From: Pseudomonadota bacterium
GTDB taxonomy: Bacteria; Pseudomonadota; Gammaproteobacteria; Acidiferrobacterales; Acidiferrobacteraceae
Reading direction: 5' to 3'
Assembly: GCA_021795255.1 (NCBI GenBank)
Contig: JAJYPQ010000207.1
Span: 1 to 6,882, forward strand
Length of the DNA stretch: 6,882 bases
The translations under genes and the position numbers were made by a program. Of the stretch, positions 1-6,005 are shown piece after piece. The notes under the pieces were generated by a model. That model was not told where the DNA came from, did no database searches, and saw only the letters and a list, made by a program, of their open reading frames with translations. Within the stretch, counting starts at the first letter, position 1; every line of letters starts with the position of its first letter.

Positions 1-1
1 T

Positions 2-1033
2 ATGCCACCAATCCCCGGCATAAATCTCGAGGGAGTCTGGAGCATTCACAAGGACTACGACTATTTAGAGAATATGTTTAGCTGTGTTATTAAGGGAATG
101 AAGCGCATCGCTGTAATTGGGGGAGGATTCATCGGCGTGGAATTTGCCGATGAGATAAGAAAAAGAGGGATCGAAGTGCACATTATCGAGGCGCGTGCCC
201 ATTTACTGGAAGGGGCCTTTGATCTTGACGCCTGCGAGCGTGTAGAAGCGGTATTACGCAGCCGTGGGGTGCATGTACACACCAGCGCCACCGTTGCGGC
301 GCTGCGGCCCGCCGCGGGCAGTCAGCATGTAGAGGCGATAATGATCTCCGGACAGGCGCCATTGGCAGTCGATGGGGCGCTCGTCGCGATCGGCGTGAAG
401 CCCAATGTCGCGTTGGCCGAATCGATGGGTCTTAGTATCAGCCATGGAAGCGTATGGGTTGATGCGTTTCAGCGTTCGCAAGAAGACAAGGCCGTGTTTG
501 CGGTTGGCGATTGTGCCTATAAATCGGAGTTTTTTACACGCAGGCCAAGTCATGCGATGGTGGCGTCGCAAGCCGCGGCCGAGGGGCGTATAGCCGGTAT
601 GAATTTGTATGCGCTGCGTGAAATTCGACACAACGTCGGCTCTGTCAGTGTTTACGCAAGCGAGATCGACGGCGTGGCCTTTGGTGTGGCGGGGCTTACA
701 CAAAGCGGGGCGGAGGCGGAGGGGTTTACGGTGATTTTTGGAGAGGCCCATTTGCCAGACCATCACCCGGCATCTATGCCCAATACAAAGGAGTTATTTT
801 GCCGCGTTATATTCGCCGCGGATTCGCTTCAGATTTTGGGGGGGCAGGTGCTCGGGGGGCCGACGACCGGCGAACTTGTCAACACCATAGCGCTCGCAGT
901 CCAGACCCATGTCACGGCGACAGATATTGTGACCATGCAGTTTTGCAGTCAGCCACGGCTTACGCCATCTTTGCATCCGTTGGTGGCCGCCACAGGAGAC
1001 GCCCTGCGTCGGCATATTCGTTCCCATTCATAA
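2..1033 (+). CDS. NAD(P)/FAD-dependent disulfide oxidoreductase family protein (NADH oxidase / CoA-disulfide reductase-like), 5'-truncated by window edge
   Basis: This is the C-terminal two-thirds of a two-dinucleotide-fold flavoprotein. Numbering from the first visible Met, residues 2-6 are PPIPG, the segment that in this family follows the ATG motif of the FAD domain. The visible Met is therefore almost certainly internal and the true start lies upstream of the window. An NAD-binding Rossmann motif GGGFIGVE (40-47) ends its second strand in an acid, E63, which in this fold favours NADH over NADPH. AVGDCA (167-172) is the second FAD-contact motif. From about residue 215 the sequence matches the C-terminal dimerisation domain, with LGGQVLGGP and a late QPRLTPSLHP segment. 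The active-site cysteine, if present, would be in the missing N-terminus, so NADH oxidase, NADH:polysulfide reductase and CoA-disulfide reductase cannot be told apart. It is convergent with the por operon and ends in TAA. Confidence 0.85.
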   Translation: MPPIPGINLEGVWSIHKDYDYLENMFSCVIKGMKRIAVIGGGFIGVEFADEIRKRGIEVHIIEARAHLLEGAFDLDACERVEAVLRSRGVHVHTSATVAALRPAAGSQHVEAIMISGQAPLAVDGALVAIGVKPNVALAESMGLSISHGSVWVDAFQRSQEDKAVFAVGDCAYKSEFFTRRPSHAMVASQAAAEGRIAGMNLYALREIRHNVGSVSVYASEIDGVAFGVAGLTQSGAEAEGFTVIFGEAHLPDHHPASMPNTKELFCRVIFAADSLQILGGQVLGGPTTGELVNTIALAVQTHVTATDIVTMQFCSQPRLTPSLHPLVAATGDALRRHIRSHS

Positions 1034-1203
1034 GTGGTGGGGCCGTCGTCTTGTGGGTCGGAAGCGGCTTACCGCGCCTGTCCGGGGGCAAGGCGTGCGG
1101 CTGCGAAACGGGGCGGTCTGGCGTGAAGTTGCCATCGGTACATTGCCGCGACACTTGCGGCGTTGAGGGATCGGAAAGCGGTTAGCGCAAAGCGCTGAAT
1201 CCT
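1034..1203. other. Convergent intergenic gap without a clear terminator
   Basis: This stretch separates the stop codons of two convergent genes. It contains only small inverted repeats: GCGG/CCGC (1064-1067 with 1072-1075), GCCGC/GCGGC (1145-1149 with 1157-1161) and AGCGC-AAA-GCGCT (1184-1196). None is followed by a T-run on either strand, so no intrinsic terminator is supported. Termination may be Rho-dependent, which is inference. I see no credible small gene here; the open frames are extensions of shadow frames. Confidence 0.5.
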
Positions 1204-2898
1204 TCAAGAGGGCTCTGTGATCATGGCGATGTAGCCTACCGGGCATTCGTGGGCGCACAAGCCGCAGCCTTTACAGTAATCATAATCGATACGGTAATGC
1301 GAACCATCGAACGCGAGTTCGCGAGTCTTGAGCACGGCTTGATCCGGGCATAGCGTCCAGCAATTGTCACAAGCCATACAGTTACCACATGAGAAACAGC
1401 GGTGGGCGTCCGTCGTGACCTGATGTAGGGTCAAGCCACCGGCGATTTCGCTATTGTCGAGGCGGTCTTTGGGAAAAAGAAAGGGTTCTTCCGCGCGCGG
1501 TGCATGTTCGAAGTAGTGGAGGTTAAGTTCCTCAATGCCGATTGCCGAAGGCGTAGTCTTCGGCGCATCGTAGGATTTTCCCAGCACATAGGCTTGAATG
1601 GCGGCCGCCGCGCGCCTGCCGTCCCCGACAGCGCCACTCACGGTGCCCCAGGCGTGTAGGCGAGCGTCGCCGCCGACGAATATACCCTTATGCCCCGTCA
1701 GGCACCCGGCGTCGTCTACAGGGAAAAAAGACCGCTTGGCGAGCAGTTCTTCCATGCCGTCTGGTTCCACTTCCTGACCGACAGCAGGAATGACCTGGTC
1801 AACATGGAGCACCGTTTCCGTTCCCTCGAATGGGACGATATCGAAAACGTTGTTACCCTGCGCGACTTTTTTCATACGGACGAGCTCGACCCCCACAACC
1901 TTCTCACCGCGCAGGATCAGGCGGTGGATGCCATGCTCTGCATGGAATATGACGCCTTCCTCCTGCGCTTGGTGAATGTCGAGTGGGGCGGCTTTCATGG
2001 CCACTTCGCGCGCAATGCCTGGGCCTGGTAGGGAGTCATGGGTGACCACGTGCACTTGTGTCCCAGCGCGCGCAAGAACGCGCGCCATGTCGATGGCGCT
2101 GTTGCCGCCGCCCACGATCACGGCGGAGCGAAACTTGGGCACGGTGCCGAAGGCGACCCAGTCCTGTAATAACGTGAAGGCGGAATGCAGATCGCTCGGG
2201 ATACGCCCATCCACATCCCACGCCCGCGCGCGATGACGGCCTGGGCCAAGGAAGACGGCGGCATACTCCCGTGTCAATTCTTCAAGAGAAAGATCACGCC
2301 CAAGACTCGTATCGGGCAAAAATGAGATACCAATGGCAAGTAGCCGTTCGATTTCCGCGTCGAGTACTGTGCGCGGTAGGCGATAACCCGGCAAGGCCAT
2401 GCGCAAGGTGCCACCGGCCGCGGGTAATCGGTCGATAAGTGTCACTGAAATATTCAATCTGCGGAGATGATAGGCGCACGACAGTCCCGCGGGACCGGCG
2501 CCCACCACGGCTACCTTGGGTGCATCGAGGGAAAGCGGCGGTAGCGCGTAGTCCCATCCGGCGCGAATGGCCTCGTCGCCGAGCAGCCGCTCGCAGCTGT
2601 GAATGGCGACCGCCGCGTCGAAGCGACCGCGGTTACATGCGTTTTCGCACGGGTGGTCGCATACTCGCCCAGTGATCGCGGGTAAGGGGTTGGCCGCCAC
2701 CAGGGTGGCCCAGGCGGTCTTGAGATCCCCTTCTGCTACCCGGGCGAGATAATCGCGCGGATTTTCTCCCGCGGGACACCCATTGTGGCAGGGCGCCGGA
2801 CGCTCAAAATAAAGGGGGCGCATCGTGCGCCAACTGCCGGTTTTGAAGGTAAGAGATGTGGCGGGGTACGCAAAGGCGCCGGGAGTCATGACGGGCAT
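1204..2898 (-). CDS. GltD-like NAD(P)H:acceptor flavoprotein fused to a C-terminal 2[4Fe-4S] ferredoxin domain; electron-transfer (delta-like) subunit of the 2-oxoacid oxidoreductase
   Basis: A 564-residue protein of the glutamate synthase small-subunit-like family. From the N-terminus: an Fe-S domain (C37-x3-C41-P, then TGRVC80-x3-C84-x3-C88); an FAD Rossmann motif GAGPAG (133-138); an NAD(P) Rossmann motif VGGGNSAID (262-270); the FAD-closing GGD and GDGRRAA segments (409-431); and a C-terminal double-cluster ferredoxin with C507/C510/C513/C517-P and C542/C545/C548/C552-P. Two extra cysteines, C501 and C504, precede the first cluster. The start at 2898 is chosen because AAGGAG sits 6 nt upstream. 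An in-frame ATG at 3042 would lengthen the protein by 48 residues, but it lies inside porB and adds low-complexity sequence. As last gene of the por operon, which lacks a separate PorD, it probably carries electrons between the TPP enzyme and NAD(P)(H) or ferredoxin. The acceptor and direction are inferred. It is not a true GltD: no glutamate synthase large subunit is nearby. Confidence 0.88.
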   Translation of the reverse strand: MPVMTPGAFAYPATSLTFKTGSWRTMRPLYFERPAPCHNGCPAGENPRDYLARVAEGDLKTAWATLVAANPLPAITGRVCDHPCENACNRGRFDAAVAIHSCERLLGDEAIRAGWDYALPPLSLDAPKVAVVGAGPAGLSCAYHLRRLNISVTLIDRLPAAGGTLRMALPGYRLPRTVLDAEIERLLAIGISFLPDTSLGRDLSLEELTREYAAVFLGPGRHRARAWDVDGRIPSDLHSAFTLLQDWVAFGTVPKFRSAVIVGGGNSAIDMARVLARAGTQVHVVTHDSLPGPGIAREVAMKAAPLDIHQAQEEGVIFHAEHGIHRLILRGEKVVGVELVRMKKVAQGNNVFDIVPFEGTETVLHVDQVIPAVGQEVEPDGMEELLAKRSFFPVDDAGCLTGHKGIFVGGDARLHAWGTVSGAVGDGRRAAAAIQAYVLGKSYDAPKTTPSAIGIEELNLHYFEHAPRAEEPFLFPKDRLDNSEIAGGLTLHQVTTDAHRCFSCGNCMACDNCWTLCPDQAVLKTRELAFDGSHYRIDYDYCKGCGLCAHECPVGYIAMITEPS

Positions 2899-2904
2899 GG
2901 AGAT

Positions 2905-2910
2905 CTCCTT
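2905..2910 (-). promoter_or_regulatory. Strong Shine-Dalgarno of the GltD-like gene, overlapping the porB stop codon
   Basis: On the minus strand AAGGAG is followed 6 nt later by the ATG at 2898. Its first two A residues are the last two bases of the porB TAA (2909-2911), so ribosomes finishing porB end on the next gene's binding site. This arrangement decides the start codon of the flavoprotein gene and suggests translational coupling. Confidence 0.8.
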
Positions 2911-3889
2911 ATGCGAAGCGAAGGCCGCCGCGGCGCACCGTGTCCGCGCCTTCCGTGTCGAGGGGGTCAGGAATGGCCCCTTGCAAGCCATAGGTCTCGA
3001 TGTTTTGATCGGCGAGGGCCTGGACGTGGGCAAGCTCTTCACGGGCTAGGGGGTCATCTGCAAAAAGATGCTTAAAGCGCCCCTGAAGCTTGAGGTAGTC
3101 TGCCACCGGATGAATTTGGCGGATCGGCATTGCCCCGATCAATGCCCCTTGCTCCAACTCGATCAATGGGAATATTCCAGTCTGCACCGCAAGGCGCGCC
3201 ACCTCGATGGAAAGCTCGCCACCATGGCCCCAGCCAAGAGGGCAGGGGGAGTGAATTTGCAGAAAACTCGGCCCGTCGACCTCAATCCCACGGCGCACTT
3301 TCTTGCGCAAGTCGGCCGGGTAGGCGATCGATGCGGTCGCCGCGTAGGGGATATGATGGGCGGCAATGATCGACAGGATATCCTTTTTCAAGTGGCGCTT
3401 GCCCATGCGCGCCGTGCCGGCGGGAGATGTGGTCGTGGCGGCGGCATGTGGTGTGGAACTGGAGCGTTGCACGCCCGTGTTCATGTAGGCTTCATTGTCA
3501 TAACAGATGAAAAGCACATTGTGTCGGCGCTCGAGCATGCCCGAAAGGGCCTGAAAACCGATATCAAAGGTGCCACCGTCGCCTGCGAAGGCAAGTACTT
3601 TGATCTCGCGGCCTTGCATCTTCAGCGCGGCTTCCATGCCCGCCGCCACAGCCCCTGTATTGGCAAACAGGGAATGCAGCCAGGGCACCCGCCAAGCGGA
3701 GTCTGGCCAAGCGGTCGTGAAGACCTCGAGGCAACCGGTGGCGTTGGCAACCACTACATCGGGTCCTGAAGCCTCTAAAGTAAGCCGTGCCGCGAGGGCT
3801 TGCCCGCAACCCTGGCAGGCACGATGGCCGGATTCGAGCCCTTGAAAGCGTGGCTGGGCCCCACGAAGATCATGTAGTGTCTGCGGCAT
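2909..3889 (-). CDS. porB: Pyruvate (2-oxoacid):ferredoxin oxidoreductase beta subunit, TPP-binding
   Basis: A 326-residue thiamine-diphosphate subunit. The TPP/Mg motif begins with GDGGT (103-107) and reaches the conserved CYDNEAYMNTGVQRS stretch (129-143), giving the GDG...N spacing of TPP enzymes. Four cysteines that in the Por family hold the proximal [4Fe-4S] cluster are all present: C25 and C28 (CQGC), C53 (ATGC) and C216 (SPCP). Length is normal for PorB. The ATG at 3889 shares one base with the porA TGA (TGATG), consistent with coupling. An in-frame TTG at 3892 is an alternative start; GGGAG at 3901-3905 is 8 nt from the TTG and 11 nt from the ATG, so the choice is not settled. Together with PorA and PorG it should oxidatively decarboxylate a 2-oxoacid with CoA, or run in reverse as a synthase. 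Pyruvate is the preferred substrate by family resemblance; another short 2-oxoacid is possible. Confidence 0.93.
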   Translation of the reverse strand: MPQTLHDLRGAQPRFQGLESGHRACQGCGQALAARLTLEASGPDVVVANATGCLEVFTTAWPDSAWRVPWLHSLFANTGAVAAGMEAALKMQGREIKVLAFAGDGGTFDIGFQALSGMLERRHNVLFICYDNEAYMNTGVQRSSSTPHAAATTTSPAGTARMGKRHLKKDILSIIAAHHIPYAATASIAYPADLRKKVRRGIEVDGPSFLQIHSPCPLGWGHGGELSIEVARLAVQTGIFPLIELEQGALIGAMPIRQIHPVADYLKLQGRFKHLFADDPLAREELAHVQALADQNIETYGLQGAIPDPLDTEGADTVRRGGLRFA

Positions 3890-5076
3890 CAAGGGGCGGT
3901 CTCCCGGCAGATTTGTGAATCGACCGGCAGCAACTCAGGCCGGAGGTCGATGGCGCTCATGCGCGGATGCGGTTTGGTAATGGCCTCGAGTAGGCGCGGA
4001 TAGATCGCAAGCGGCACATCCCGGCCGCCCAGGCCGGCTGCGAAATTGTGAACACGTGGCGGCTTGTCCAGCCCCATGAGAGCGGAACGTATTTCGGCCC
4101 CTACGATACCGTCGGCGCCGGGTGCAATGGCGCGCTCGAGCACAATGAGATCGGTAAGCCCAACGCATGCCGCACGCACAGCGGCTACGGGAAAAGGGCG
4201 CAAGCAGCGCAAGTGCATGAGTTTTACCGGCGGCCCCGGAAATTGATCGCGCGCATCGAGTAACGTGCCAAACACCGAGCCCAAAGCAAGCAGGCCGATG
4301 CGTGCCTCTGGCGGCCCGTCCACGCGTAGAAGCGGCGCCTGTTCACGCCCGCACATCGTAGCCCAGTCGGTTGCCGCGGCGACGATTTCCTGTTCCGCGC
4401 CAAGGAGCGCCACATGGTGCATGTGGCGTGCTTCGGTAAAATACTCCGGCGCTACCAGGGTGCCCATGGAAAGGGGGGCTAGGGGATTGATGGTGCGCGC
4501 AAAATGATAGGGCGGCAGGAACCGGTCGACCGTTTCCTGGGTCGGTAATTCCAGGGATTCCAGGGTGTGGGTGAGGGTGAAGCCGTCGACACACACCATC
4601 ACCGGCAACTCGCAGTGTTCGGCGATGCGAAAGGCTTGAATGGTCGTATCCACCGCGTCCTGATTGTCGGCGCAATAGAGTTGGATCCAGCCCGCATCGC
4701 GCACCGCCATCGAATCCTGCTGGTCGTTCCAAATGGAAAGCGGAGCCGATACCGCGCGGTTGGCGCAGGTTAGTACCAAAGGCACCCGTAGCCCGGAGAT
4801 GTTATAGAGCACTTCGCTCATCAGCAGAATGCCTTGGGAGGCGCTGGCCGTGTAGGCGCGGGAGCCGGCGCAGGCCGCGCCCAGCACCACCGAGGCGGCC
4901 GAAAATTCGCTTTCGACGCTCACTAATTCGCAATGAAGCTTGCTGTCCGCCACGAGCTTGGCAATGTGCTCCACGATGTGGGTCTGTGGCGTAATGGGAT
5001 AGGCCGCCACCACCTGAGGCCGGCATAGGGCCACGGCATGAGCAATAGCCTGGGAACCCTCAAGTGCTTGTGGCAT
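3889..5076 (-). CDS. porA: Pyruvate (2-oxoacid):ferredoxin oxidoreductase alpha subunit
   Basis: A 395-residue PorA. The N-terminal pyrimidine-binding domain carries AYPITPQ (25-31), whose T29 aligns with the substrate-contact threonine of PFOR. ESE at 55-57 contains the glutamate expected to contact the TPP aminopyrimidine (E57). NRAVSAP (106-112) supplies R107, equivalent to the arginine that binds the pyruvate carboxylate in characterised PFOR. WNDQQDSM (116-123) follows, as in multi-subunit PorA proteins. The C-terminal third (from about 255) is the transketolase C-terminal-like domain, with LRCLRPFP and a VLERA segment. The PTGLPT-type signature of 2-oxoglutarate enzymes is not seen, which favours pyruvate. 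The start overlaps porG by 17 bp, and GGAAAG lies a short distance upstream of the ATG. Residue equivalences are from family knowledge, not an alignment run here. Confidence 0.93.
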   Translation of the reverse strand: MPQALEGSQAIAHAVALCRPQVVAAYPITPQTHIVEHIAKLVADSKLHCELVSVESEFSAASVVLGAACAGSRAYTASASQGILLMSEVLYNISGLRVPLVLTCANRAVSAPLSIWNDQQDSMAVRDAGWIQLYCADNQDAVDTTIQAFRIAEHCELPVMVCVDGFTLTHTLESLELPTQETVDRFLPPYHFARTINPLAPLSMGTLVAPEYFTEARHMHHVALLGAEQEIVAAATDWATMCGREQAPLLRVDGPPEARIGLLALGSVFGTLLDARDQFPGPPVKLMHLRCLRPFPVAAVRAACVGLTDLIVLERAIAPGADGIVGAEIRSALMGLDKPPRVHNFAAGLGGRDVPLAIYPRLLEAITKPHPRMSAIDLRPELLPVDSQICRETAP

Positions 5077-5635
5077 GTGTGCGCTCTTTCCAGATACCGC
5101 CCGGCGTGGCCGTGGCCACTTGATCGATCAGGCGTAGGTTGCGCGCCAATACCTCTCCGGCAAAGCGTGCTACCAGGGCGTCCTTAAGGCTCGCAACGGG
5201 CAACAGCTCCGTCAGCGCAAGAAAGGCCGATAGTAGAGCGGTATTGGGCATGGGGCGGCCAAGAGTCTCGAGCGAGAGCCGAGTGGCGGGCAGCGCATAG
5301 ATCGTCCGCCCGAGGACGCCTGACAATTCCCGAGAATCCCGCTGGGAGTTGATCACGACCCCCCCTTCGGGTGCAAGGCCGGCAAGGCTCTCCGGTAGTA
5401 CGGCTAAAGTTTCATCCTGAATGATGACAAAGGCGGGTTCGTTCACCTCGCAACGGCGGCGAATCGGTGACGTTGCAATGCGCACGAATGCCGCCACCGG
5501 AGCCCCTCGGCGCTCCGCGCCAAAACTCGGGAAAGCCTGCGCAAACCACCCTTGGGCGATAGCTGCCGTGGCAAGCACGTAGGCTGCGACTACACTACCT
5601 TGCCCACCCCGTCCATGGCTCCGACTCTCGATCAC
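5060..5635 (-). CDS. porG: Pyruvate (2-oxoacid):ferredoxin oxidoreductase gamma subunit
   Basis: A 191-residue PorG, the usual family length, and the first gene of the operon. It opens with HGRGGQG (7-13), the family's glycine-rich signature, and continues with FPSFGAERRGAPV (35-47), the other strongly conserved gamma-subunit block; in multi-domain PFORs this domain contributes to CoA handling and to the core fold. NTALLSAFLALTELLP further on is also typical. The start is GTG at 5635, supported by the position of the glycine-rich motif close to the N-terminus and by a G-rich Shine-Dalgarno 5 nt upstream. The gene ends 17 bp inside porA. No membrane segment or signal peptide is seen, so it is a cytoplasmic subunit. 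Confidence 0.93.
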   Translation of the reverse strand: MIESRSHGRGGQGSVVAAYVLATAAIAQGWFAQAFPSFGAERRGAPVAAFVRIATSPIRRRCEVNEPAFVIIQDETLAVLPESLAGLAPEGGVVINSQRDSRELSGVLGRTIYALPATRLSLETLGRPMPNTALLSAFLALTELLPVASLKDALVARFAGEVLARNLRLIDQVATATPGGIWKERTHATST

Positions 5636-5640
5636 GCTAT

Positions 5641-5646
5641 CCCCCT
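5641..5646 (-). promoter_or_regulatory. Shine-Dalgarno of porG
   Basis: On the minus strand AGGGGG is followed by ATAGC and then GTG at 5635. It differs from AGGAGG by one base and supports the GTG start. The match is G-rich and somewhat atypical. Confidence 0.55.
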
Positions 5647-5703
5647 ACAGCGCAATAAAAAGCGCGCATTCCGACGGAGACGACTGCCGATTCAGGCGCG
5701 TAA

Positions 5704-5735
5704 CGACCGCAGACTTCGGTCGAAAACGATCGACC
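5704..5735 (-). promoter_or_regulatory. Two mutually exclusive hairpins in the por leader
   Basis: On the plus strand, GGTCGA (5718-5723) can pair with TCGACC (5730-5735) across a 6-nt loop. CGGTCG (5717-5722) can instead pair with CGACCG (5704-5709) across a 7-nt loop. The middle segment is shared, so only one 6-bp stem can form at a time in the leftward transcript. No T-run follows, so this is not a classical attenuator. A regulatory role is inference. Confidence 0.35.
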
Positions 5736-5780
5736 AATCCAGACAAGTGTTACTGCCGGAAACACGGACCGTACGCCAAC

Positions 5781-5810
5781 ACTATGACACTTACGATGAT
5801 AAACCGTCAA
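5781..5810 (-). promoter_or_regulatory. Predicted sigma70-type promoter of the por operon, with extended -10
   Basis: On the minus strand, -35 TTGACG (5805-5810, 5 of 6 consensus) and -10 CATAGT (5781-5786, 4 of 6) are separated by 18 bp. The -10 is preceded by TGT, an extended -10 TGn element that compensates for the weak hexamer. Transcription would start near 5774, giving a leader of about 140 nt before porG. This is the best promoter I find in the gap by eye; no scoring was run. Confidence 0.55.
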
Positions 5811-5921
5811 TGGCTTTGATATCCATCATGCGGAACTTAAAAGGCCATCTTGCGGCGGGTGGACGACGCTTTTGCGCCCCGTCTTGATAGAAATGAGGCA
5901 AGCGCAGCGCACTTCTACAGC

Positions 5922-5941
5922 GGCCATTATGATAACTGGCC
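5922..5941. repeat. Imperfect palindrome, candidate operator
   Basis: Arms GGCCATTAT (5922-5930) and ATAA-C-TGGCC (5932-5941) are inverted around G5931. All nine positions of each arm match, apart from one extra C at 5936 in the right arm. The size and symmetry fit a dimeric regulator site. Its regulator and function are unknown. No T-run follows, so it is not an obvious terminator. Confidence 0.4.
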
Positions 5942-5958
5942 TCAGCGTTCTTGTGCAA
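5929..5958 (-). promoter_or_regulatory. Weak candidate promoter overlapping the palindrome
   Basis: On the minus strand, TTGCAC (5953-5958, 3 of 6) and TATCAT (5929-5934, 5 of 6) are spaced 18 bp apart. The -10 lies inside the palindrome at 5922-5941, a layout expected for a repressed promoter. The -35 is poor, and the -35 also forms part of the inverted repeat near the ftsH terminator, so this may be chance. Confidence 0.25.
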
Positions 5959-5969
5959 AATCGATTCTC

Positions 5970-5998
5970 AATAAAAATCGCAACGTCAAATCGTTTGC
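5970..5998 (-). terminator. Likely intrinsic terminator of ftsH
   Basis: Just after the ftsH stop, the minus strand carries GCAAACG (5992-5998) and CGTTGC (5980-5985). They form a 6-bp stem with one bulged A and a 6-nt loop. GATTTTTATT follows immediately (5970-5979). A larger overlapping inverted repeat exists: GTGCAAA (5953-5959) with TTTGCAC (5994-6000), continued by CGATT/AATCG. It offers a competing fold without a U-tract. The short stem makes this moderate rather than strong. Confidence 0.5.
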
Positions 5999-6005
5999 AC
6001 TTATG

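Larger units (their letters stand above)
5636..6005. other. 370-bp non-coding region between ftsH and porG
   Basis: Reading leftward from ftsH, it holds a likely intrinsic terminator (5970-5998), a 20-bp imperfect palindrome (5922-5941) overlapping a weak promoter candidate, a stronger promoter (5781-5810), and a leader with several short stems. These stems include GTGTT/AACAC (5747-5751 with 5761-5765) and the alternative pair at 5704-5735. It is more A+T-rich in parts than the flanking genes. I find no supported protein-coding gene or tRNA in it. The length is generous for a simple promoter, so a riboregulator or small RNA is possible but not shown. Confidence 0.5.

Noticed and set aside
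254..766. 170-codon open frame on the minus strand, antisense to the flavoprotein gene
   Set aside because: The plus-strand frame encodes clear NAD and FAD motifs; the opposite frame has no domain signature.
1184..1196. AGCGC-AAA-GCGCT hairpin after the GltD-like stop codon as a terminator
   Set aside because: The stem is only 5 bp with a 3-nt loop, and no T-run follows on either strand.
2899..3042. 48-residue N-terminal extension of the GltD-like protein from an upstream in-frame ATG at 3042
   Set aside because: It lies wholly within or against the porB coding end, is low-complexity, and matches no family N-terminus. The ATG at 2898 has a strong, well-spaced Shine-Dalgarno.
3068..3769. Long open frame of 233 codons on the plus strand, antisense to porB
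   Set aside because: porB is clearly the real gene, with all expected motifs. The antisense frame shows no recognisable domain and is a G+C-driven shadow.
5791..5829. Twelve-residue leader peptide on the minus strand (two ATGs at 5829 and 5826, stop at 5791)
   Set aside because: It spans the predicted promoter hexamers, so it would not be in the main transcript. It has no clear Shine-Dalgarno and no run of regulatory codons.
1034..6005. CRISPR arrays, tRNA or rRNA genes, insertion sequences
   Set aside because: Read on both strands, the non-coding stretches show no spaced direct repeats, no cloverleaf-like element and no transposase or terminal inverted repeats.
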